DNA of 7,455 nt, from assembly GCA_007125435.1 (NCBI GenBank), contig SLDF01000190.1, positions 1 through 7,455 of the forward strand, written 5' to 3'. The stretch is from Saprospiraceae bacterium (lineage in GTDB: Bacteria > Bacteroidota > Bacteroidia > Chitinophagales > Saprospiraceae). Under the pieces are notes generated by a model, which searched no databases, was not told where the DNA came from, and worked only from the letters and a program-made list of their open reading frames with translations. Shown here in pieces: positions 1-4,900 of the stretch; the stretch's first letter is position 1, and every line of letters begins with the position of its first letter. The position numbers were made by a program, and so were the translations under genes.

Positions 1-81
1 CTTAAGACCTTCGACCTTCAGACCAAAAAGACATATTGGACTATCTTCTTCTTTGAAAAAATATATCAAACAACTAGTGAC

Positions 82-137
82 TACACCTAAGCTCCTATGC
101 CTCTTAGCTCCTGAGCTCCTAACCTCCCGAGCTCCTT
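82..137. repeat. Degenerate 8-bp tandem repeat (AGCTCCTN)
   Basis: Seven consecutive 8-base units can be laid out without gaps. Four carry the exact heptamer AGCTCCT (starting at 90, 106, 114 and 130). The units at 98 and 122 are diverged (TGCCTCTT, ACCTCCCG), and the one at 82 (TACACCTA) keeps only part of the pattern. On the minus strand the motif reads AGGAGCT. The array starts 25 bases past the stop codon of the 2TM gene, in its 3' untranslated region. Several units contain GAGCTC or AGCT palindromes, but I see no stem followed by a T-run, so it is not a conventional terminator. Function is unknown. Confidence 0.7.
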
Positions 138-162
138 AAGCCTTTCGTCCTGTGATTGTCTG

Positions 163-567
163 CTATACAAGGTCATCGTCATCCCAGTAGCGCTTTACTT
201 TAGAGAGTGTTTTTAGGTCTCTTTCCTCCAGTTCGTCCAGGATGTTGTGTTCTTGTTTTTCTTTTAGGTAGAGGTATCTGCTTTTTAATTGCTCTTCTCT
301 TTCGATCCGCTCGAGTTCTTCTTCGAGTTGTTTTCTTTCCCAATCTCTACCTAGTCCCGGGAATCCATATATTTTGACGGCCTGGAGCAAGACGCCCAGC
401 CCCCAGCCGGCTATTGGGTAAATTGCCCAAAACGTATTAGCTGGTGATGAGAAGTTCAGTATGAGGAAAAATACACTAAATATAAGCCATGTGAATAAGT
501 GCTTGAAGAAGGCTTTTTTCTCATCAACTTTTTTTCTTGCTTTCTGGTAAGGTGATTTTTCCATCAT
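163..567 (-). CDS. 2TM domain-containing small membrane protein
   Basis: This 134-residue protein matches the 2TM domain pattern of Bacteroidota. It has a basic N-terminus (YQKARKKVDEKKAFFKH, residues 7-23), a first membrane segment at about 24-39, a short loop, and a second segment at about 46-64 containing the family-typical PIAGWGLG stretch (51-58). A WERKQLEEELERIE helix follows from residue 76. The C-terminal half is highly charged, probably coiled-coil, and ends in an acidic DDDD tail, so the soluble part is likely cytoplasmic. It is the last gene of the acylase operon. Its ATG overlaps the stop of the preceding gene as ATGA; a second ATG directly follows, so the start may be 3 bases later. 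Elsewhere 2TM domains occur alone or fused to LytTR-type regulators; none is visible here. The molecular function is unknown. Confidence 0.88.
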   Translation of the reverse strand: MMEKSPYQKARKKVDEKKAFFKHLFTWLIFSVFFLILNFSSPANTFWAIYPIAGWGLGVLLQAVKIYGFPGLGRDWERKQLEEELERIEREEQLKSRYLYLKEKQEHNILDELEERDLKTLSKVKRYWDDDDLV

Positions 568-923
568 AGTGAATTTTGTTTTATGGTTTGTTTCAATGAT
601 GCTCCCAATCCCGCTGCAGTACCGGCTAATAGTCCCATTGCAAGCGCTGTAATGATTATTAATGTTCCGGTACCTATCTCATTGAAGAGTGATGATATCC
701 GACCTGCAATAATACCGTCATTGATATGATTTATCCATATGGTGTAAATGGCTGTATATATGGCGACTGCTAACAGGGTCAAGGCAAAAGTCTGCCAGAC
801 CGGCCACACTACAATAAGACCGAGAATTAAAGCCGGAACCGCTATTGTCCACCAGGATAAATACAGTTGGCTGATATGGATCAGGACAATAAGTATCAAT
901 AGGCTAAACAGTTTATCTTTCAT
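564..923 (-). CDS. Small polytopic membrane protein, function unknown
   Basis: I do not recognise a named family. The 119 residues are almost entirely hydrophobic, with about four predicted membrane segments: residues 5-22, 25-43, 45-64 and 86-109. The last is rich in small residues (GLLAGTAAGLGASL), which suggests tight helix packing. A short polar loop around residues 66-84 separates segments three and four. There is no signal peptide or catalytic motif. The ATG overlaps the acylase stop codon as ATGA, and its own stop overlaps the next start in the same way, so it sits between an envelope hydrolase and a 2TM protein and is probably made in step with both. It may help anchor or assemble the acylase or may belong to a separate inner-membrane complex; the sequence does not decide. 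Confidence 0.8.
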   Translation of the reverse strand: MKDKLFSLLILIVLIHISQLYLSWWTIAVPALILGLIVVWPVWQTFALTLLAVAIYTAIYTIWINHINDGIIAGRISSLFNEIGTGTLIIITALAMGLLAGTAAGLGASLKQTIKQNSL

Positions 924-3364
924 TGCTGCTTTAGTTTTAAAGTGAACAAAGGGTTGTCGACAAGATCGGGCTCTTCCGGAAGTTTGAGATCAAAATACAT
1001 ACCTTCTTCCCAGTGATGAACTGCGTTATCATAGTATTTTGATCCCGGATTGCCACTTTGCCCACCCGGATTTACACCTTTAGCAATAGGGCCATCGGGT
1101 GTGAGTTCTACTATCATTCTCCAACTGGGGCCATGACCAGTGGACATGGCATTCAGAGCGTCATAGTGACCATGTACATTTACCGATTTTGAAAAGGCAT
1201 CGATTGAAGCCATGTGTTTCAGACGTTGTTGAAGTCTGTCTGACCACCGGATGTCGTATACTGATCCATACGCTTCTTCTATGTCAGTCCAGGTTGATAA
1301 AAATGCATCCGTTACGATATCATACGGGGACTCTATCAATTCAGTTTCTTGTATATCGAAAAAATGATGATGCTCATCACTTCGCAACAATTCCAAAAAT
1401 GTCATTAATGATGGTATCCTTAGAAATTTCTCATCGACAGCACCGATAATCTCGTCGAATGTAAGTTTTTGTGCGGTTCTCAACCAGGAACTGTAAAATG
1501 CGGCATTAGGCGATTCTGAATTAAATCTAAAGTCCCATGCCTTCAGCTGATTCACCAGGTCTATGTGGCGCTCTCTAAGTTGATCTGTTTTTAAATATCG
1601 GATCAATAACGGCAAGGCTTCCTCTGCACCAATGGAGTAATCTGACAGTTGCATATCCATCATGTCTTCTATGTCGAATTTTTCTTGTTGTTCCAGGAGT
1701 CTATTAAGTATCCGCCCTCTACCTGTGCCAAAAACACCAAAGTAAATATAAGGAAATTCATCGTTTGTAATCTTTTGATTCGCACTGGAGACGAAGTCTC
1801 TATCAGGATTGACCGTCTCCGGTATATCCTTAAAGGGTATCAGTCTCGACCATGCTGCTTTAGAGTCAGACGCAGAGCCTATGAACTGACCGCTATAGTC
1901 GTGTCTCAGTGGCCAATAACCTTGTGACCGCATGGCTATACTGCCGCCTCTGTCGGCCATGACCATATTTTGAATGACAGATGGGAATATGGTGCACAAC
2001 TCCAAACACTCCTCAACGGTCTTTGCTTTGTTGAGCTTTGGAAAGAATTGTAATTCTTCTTTGTTGTGTGTCTCATGGGCCGTCCACTTAAATACAAGAT
2101 CACCCTCTTCGCTTTCCTCTGCTACAGGGCCCCATCTGGTGTAGGGCACTCTTTCTGTATGGTCTTGTTGGCCTTTTACTTTGATTATTTCTTCTCTGAA
2201 ATCCGATGCTATCCAATTGTTTTCATACAGGTATTCTGACTTAGATTCATCTTTCCATTCTACCTTTAGCCAATCTGCTACATCTAGTGAGCCATTTGTG
2301 AAGCCCCACGCCACATGCTGATTAAAGCCAATGATGACAGCAGGCATACCTGTAAAGCTAACCCCGTATACGTTGCTCTCCGGTGTGATGAGATGATTTT
2401 CAATCCATATAGACGGTAGGCTGAGTCCAAGATGAGGATCGCTGCATAATATGGGGTTACCACTTTTGGACTTTTCGCCACTCACAGCCCAATTGTTGCT
2501 GGCCATGTTAATCTCCGGCATGAAAATGTCAGCATCAGCAGGCTTGCTTATTGGAGGAGTGCCCAGAAAAGATAGGCGATCATCATCTTCTTTTATTAAG
2601 TTTTCTGCGTTAATATGATTCCAGGGACCGGGATGCACCGGTGCTTCATGGTCAAGGTGATTTGGAAATAAAATATTGAAATATTCCCTGCCAAGGACAT
2701 CAAGAAGTACAGTGTTCTGCCTATCGTATTCACGCATAGATAATGTCCTGGCCATTGCTATTACTGTAGATACAGAGTGCAGTGTTGTCCATTCGCCAGG
2801 CGCATAGTCCAACAGTTTGAACTCGATAGGGTAGTCTTTTGGTGAGAGGTTTTTGATGTAGTGATTAACACCGTCGGTATAGGCATTGAGCAGACGATGT
2901 GTAACACTGTCCTTTGAGTATGTAAAAAGGGCTTTTTCGGCAGCCCATAATATGCCCTTTCTCCGTGTGTCAATATCTGTCTGAAGAGCTCTATCCCCAA
3001 GAACTTCTGATAGTCGGCCAAGAGTGAAGCGCGTCGAAATATCCATTTGCCATAGCCTCAACATAGCGTGGATATAGCCCTGGGCAAAACCGGCATCATA
3101 GTCATTGGAAGCAAAAATATGCGGCACAAGTCTATCGTCAAATACAACTTCAACTTGACCTGTCAAAGATGGATGTGCTATCGTCATATCTCTGAATCCA
3201 CGCTTTGTTGACTCCGCATTCTGCCAAAAGCCATGGCTCGGAGATAAGAAATTGCCTAAGGCAGGTAGTGGTGTGTCTTCAATTGACCATTTAATGCTCA
3301 GTATTGATAAAATGGCTACGAAAGCCAAAAGCCAAAGTGCTGTCTTGATGAGATTTGTCTTCAA
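920..3364 (-). CDS. Penicillin acylase family Ntn hydrolase, membrane-anchored
   Basis: This is a complete 814-residue member of the penicillin acylase family: N-terminal-nucleophile amidases made as one precursor that cleaves itself into alpha and beta chains. Residues 8-24 form a hydrophobic signal or anchor, placing the enzyme in the periplasm. The alpha part holds GYIHAMLRLWQMD (96-108) and GRLSEVLG (116-123). The beta chain should begin at Ser289 in ASNNWAVSG; Ser289 would be both the self-cleavage residue and the nucleophile. DPHLGL (309-314) and TGMPAVIIGFNQHVAWGFTN (338-357) follow. Asn529 in SSANQ is beta-chain residue 241, the position of the oxyanion-hole Asn of E. coli penicillin G acylase. 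The C-terminal NPGGQSGNPGSKYYD signature is also present. The start codon is TTG: an in-frame TAA lies five codons upstream, no ATG lies between, and the next ATG would lose the anchor. Substrate is unresolved (beta-lactam, acyl-homoserine lactone or other amide). Confidence 0.95.
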   Translation of the reverse strand: MKTNLIKTALWLLAFVAILSILSIKWSIEDTPLPALGNFLSPSHGFWQNAESTKRGFRDMTIAHPSLTGQVEVVFDDRLVPHIFASNDYDAGFAQGYIHAMLRLWQMDISTRFTLGRLSEVLGDRALQTDIDTRRKGILWAAEKALFTYSKDSVTHRLLNAYTDGVNHYIKNLSPKDYPIEFKLLDYAPGEWTTLHSVSTVIAMARTLSMREYDRQNTVLLDVLGREYFNILFPNHLDHEAPVHPGPWNHINAENLIKEDDDRLSFLGTPPISKPADADIFMPEINMASNNWAVSGEKSKSGNPILCSDPHLGLSLPSIWIENHLITPESNVYGVSFTGMPAVIIGFNQHVAWGFTNGSLDVADWLKVEWKDESKSEYLYENNWIASDFREEIIKVKGQQDHTERVPYTRWGPVAEESEEGDLVFKWTAHETHNKEELQFFPKLNKAKTVEECLELCTIFPSVIQNMVMADRGGSIAMRSQGYWPLRHDYSGQFIGSASDSKAAWSRLIPFKDIPETVNPDRDFVSSANQKITNDEFPYIYFGVFGTGRGRILNRLLEQQEKFDIEDMMDMQLSDYSIGAEEALPLLIRYLKTDQLRERHIDLVNQLKAWDFRFNSESPNAAFYSSWLRTAQKLTFDEIIGAVDEKFLRIPSLMTFLELLRSDEHHHFFDIQETELIESPYDIVTDAFLSTWTDIEEAYGSVYDIRWSDRLQQRLKHMASIDAFSKSVNVHGHYDALNAMSTGHGPSWRMIVELTPDGPIAKGVNPGGQSGNPGSKYYDNAVHHWEEGMYFDLKLPEEPDLVDNPLFTLKLKQQ

Positions 3365-3508
3365 TTGCCGTATGTTTTAAATAAGTGAATCTGCAAACCA
3401 CAATGATGTATTTAAAGGCCTCTTATGGCTATAAAGCGGGTTAAAAGTGAAAGAGCGACTGATGTGCTTACCACGATGCCCCGATACACAGTTGTGATTA
3501 AGCTCTTC

Positions 3509-3537
3509 TAAATATACGACTAAGATAATAAGACAAA
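3509..3537 (-). promoter_or_regulatory. Putative promoter of the acylase operon
   Basis: On the minus strand TTTG (3537-3534) is followed after 17 bases by TATATTTA (3516-3509). This is one mismatch from the Bacteroidota TAnnTTTG box, and the gap is within the reported range for this phylum. Transcription would begin near 3503, leaving a leader of about 140 bases before the TTG start. I see no recognisable riboswitch in that leader. The TTTG overlaps the U-tract of the terminator of the upstream DUF1573 gene. Confidence 0.5.
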
Positions 3538-3571
3538 AAAAAAGCTCCGACTTTTTATTAGTCGAAGCTTT
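3535..3571 (-). terminator. Intrinsic terminator of the DUF1573 gene
   Basis: Read on the minus strand, AAAGCTTCGACT (3571-3560) pairs with AGTCGGAGCTTT (3552-3541) around a 7-base loop. This gives a 12-bp stem whose only imperfection is one U-G wobble. Nine consecutive Ts (3543-3535) follow, the first three of them in the stem. It starts 22 bases past the DUF1573 stop codon. On the plus strand the stem is followed by AAATG and has no T-run, so it should work only in the minus direction. Confidence 0.92.
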
Positions 3572-3592
3572 AAATGTATCTAAAATCTAACT

Positions 3593-4030
3593 TTAGAATA
3601 TTCCTTTTTCTTTAGCAGGAGGTACGCTTTCTTCTGCTGCTTTACGCTTTATTTCTCCTTTTACATATAGAATTCTTGTGCCATTGTCAGGTTCATTTGT
3701 AGTGACTGTAATGGTCTTATTGATAGGACCTACTCTTTTAGTGTCGTATCTCACTTTGAATATGCCTGTCTCACCGGGCATGATGGGATCTTTTGAGTAT
3801 TCTGGCACTGTACATCCGCAGCTACCTTTGGCATTTTTGATCAATAGAGGTTCAGTGCCTGTATTGGTAAATTCAAATTCGCGATAAGGCTCATCATTTT
3901 GCTCGATGACGCCATAGTCTACAGTATTAGACTCAAAAGACATAACAGGACCTGTAACGTCATTGTTTTGAGCAAAAGAGATGCTAGTCACTGCCAAACA
4001 AAGAATAAGTATTGATAATAAATTTTTCAT
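3593..4030 (-). CDS. Secreted DUF1573 domain-containing protein
   Basis: The 145-residue protein begins with a clear Sec signal peptide (MKNLLSILILCLAVTSISFA, cleavage likely after residue 20). A single DUF1573 domain spans about residues 30-128, an Ig-like beta-sandwich fold typical of exported Bacteroidota proteins. Diagnostic pieces are FEFTNTGTEPLLI (52-64), the cysteine motif GSCGCTVP (69-76, with Cys71 and Cys73) and the later PGETGIFKVRYDT and ITVTTNEP strands. No lipobox Cys follows the signal sequence, so it is probably soluble in the periplasm or exported rather than a lipoprotein. The start is the ATG preceding the signal peptide; no good Shine-Dalgarno is visible. It has its own promoter-like box and a strong terminator, so it is probably monocistronic. 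The family has no settled biochemical role. Confidence 0.93.
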   Translation of the reverse strand: MKNLLSILILCLAVTSISFAQNNDVTGPVMSFESNTVDYGVIEQNDEPYREFEFTNTGTEPLLIKNAKGSCGCTVPEYSKDPIMPGETGIFKVRYDTKRVGPINKTITVTTNEPDNGTRILYVKGEIKRKAAEESVPPAKEKGIF

Positions 4031-4289
4031 GGTAAATACGTTTAATTTAAATGATGAGACAAATATAGTTTACTGACATCCAAATGACGATAATCAGGAT
4101 ATAATGCTTGTTAATAAGACGTTAAACCCTAATTATTTGATTCATAAGATTGTAATTGAATGTATCAAAAATAGTACCAAATACCATGAAACGGTATAAT
4201 TTACGGAAGTTAACGTCATAGTGGAAATACTTTTTCTTTGTATTAGGGTGGGGGACATCATGGTTTTGGAATACTTCTCTTAAATGCAA
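4031..4289. other. Intergenic region upstream of the DUF1573 gene
   Basis: AT-rich non-coding sequence between the DUF1573 start and the left copy of the MITE-like element's target duplication. Apart from the DUF1573 promoter box at 4060-4067 I see no supported gene. Two 8-base words recur as reverse complements (GACGTTAA at 4118 with TTAACGTC at 4210, and ACCCTAAT at 4126 with ATTAGGGT at 4242), but the pieces are interrupted and not convincing as one structure. Confidence 0.6.
4060..4084 (-). promoter_or_regulatory. Putative promoter of the DUF1573 gene
   Basis: On the minus strand TATATTTG (4067-4060) is a perfect match to the Bacteroidota TAnnTTTG box and lies 30 bases before the ATG, giving a short leader of roughly 25 bases. 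A TTTG (4084-4081) precedes it by only 13 bases, shorter than the spacing usually described, so the upstream element is less certain than the box itself. Confidence 0.5.
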
Positions 4290-4478
4290 GTCTAGTAAGG
4301 GTGCGTTTCATTTTGTCGCTTTTGGCATCACCTTCCTCCTTGCGTCGTCAGGTCGCTACGCTTCGGGACTCGCTGTTCGCTCGGTCCTACGGACTCACTC
4401 GCATGCGCTCATGACCCACTTCGCATCGCTGATGCATGACCCGAAAAAACGACATTTTGAAATGCACCCGTCTAGTAA
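4290..4478. mobile_element. MITE-like element with 9-bp target duplication
   Basis: The element proper is 4299-4469 (171 bases). It starts GGGTGCGTTTCA and ends TGAAATGCACCC, which are inverted copies with one mismatch over 12 bases; the inverted repeats extend to 25 bases with 20 matches (4299-4323 and 4445-4469). It is flanked directly, with no extra bases, by the 9-base direct repeat GTCTAGTAA (4290-4298 and 4470-4478), as expected for a transposition target duplication. The interior is GC-rich unlike its AT-rich surroundings, and contains small palindromes such as GTCCTACGGAC and GCATCGCTGATGC. It encodes no protein of its own, so it would need a transposase supplied in trans. The parent family is not recognised. 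Confidence 0.78.
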
Positions 4479-4524
4479 AGCAATAAAAATCTTGATTTGG
4501 GTGAGGGGTAGAAATGGATATGAG

Positions 4525-4613
4525 CCAATATGAGATGATGACATCAGCCATAGGAAATCGGCGACCGGAGGAAGCCGTATTTTCCTATGCTTGCTGATGC
4601 TCATCTCATATGG
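4525..4613. repeat. Long imperfect inverted repeat (hairpin)
   Basis: The arms are 4525-4562 and 4574-4613, around an 11-base centre (GACCGGAGGAA). Matching blocks in order are ATATGAGATGA (11), CATCAGC (7), CATAGGAAA (9) and CGGC (4), separated by one- to two-base bulges. This could extrude as a cruciform or fold as a long hairpin in RNA from either strand. No T-run follows on either side, so it does not look like a terminator. Similar 9-base words (GAAATGGAT at 4511, GGAATGGAT at 4621) flank it, but they do not sit at the arm ends. Confidence 0.75.
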
Positions 4614-4634
4614 GTGAATAGGAATGGATGACCC

Positions 4635-4740
4635 GACCCCGCTACTATGGATCTATGGTGAATCTGTGTGGTACAATCTATGGCTTTGGGCCTACTGTAA
4701 TGATGGAAAAGTTGACGTAGCGGGGGCACCCCCAAATATA
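4635..4740 (-). ncRNA. Possible small structured RNA (tentative)
   Basis: A perfect TATATTTG box lies on the minus strand at 4740-4733. Just downstream, CCCCGCTAC (minus strand, 4725-4717) can pair exactly with GTAGCGGGG (4645-4637), closing a segment of about 90 bases. The region also contains GGGGGTGCCCCC (4733-4722). No convincing protein is encoded here. Against it: no TTTG element lies at normal spacing upstream of the box, no terminator follows, and I cannot match it to a known RNA family. This is inference from a box plus one long-range pairing. Confidence 0.22.
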
Positions 4741-4801
4741 ATTTCATAAGAAAGGGTTTGGCCCTAAAAACTAACTTTATTTTAAACAGTCGCTGTCTTT
4801 T

Positions 4802-4826
4802 TTTGGTAGAAAATTTCGTATATTTG
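4802..4826 (+). promoter_or_regulatory. Putative promoter of the E1 gene
   Basis: TATATTTG (4819-4826) matches the Bacteroidota TAnnTTTG box perfectly. TTTG (4802-4805) precedes it by 13 bases, the same short gap as in the DUF1573 promoter. Transcription would start near 4832, giving a leader of about 70 bases. That leader holds a direct repeat TGTATATA (4849-4856 and 4860-4867), roughly one helical turn apart, which could be a regulator site or chance AT-rich sequence. Confidence 0.5.
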
Positions 4827-4900
4827 TGAGCCAAAATTGGCGCTCGGCTGTATATATAATGTATATAGGGAGTGAGTAGATCGAATAACTAACAAGTGAG

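Noticed and set aside
1..162. Intrinsic terminator for the acylase operon
   Set aside because: There is a T-run on the minus strand near 51-58, but no adequate stem immediately before it; the repeat array forms only short palindromes.
4118..4249. Pair of interrupted 8-base inverted words (GACGTTAA / TTAACGTC and ACCCTAAT / ATTAGGGT)
   Set aside because: The words are adjacent on the left but separated by 24 bases on the right and in the wrong order to form one continuous stem; AT-rich sequence gives such pairs by chance.
4500..4740. Signal recognition particle RNA, RNase P RNA, tmRNA or 6S RNA
   Set aside because: The central GGAGGAAGCC resembles the GGAAGGAAGCAGCC of SRP RNA only superficially. 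The core motifs of RNase P and tmRNA are absent, and I cannot build the 6S central bubble.
4601..4834. Minus-strand open frame of 77 codons overlapping by 4 bases with another at 4395-4604
   Set aside because: The two frames run through the MITE-like element and the long inverted repeat, resemble no protein family and have an unusual composition. The ATGA-like overlap between them appears to be chance.
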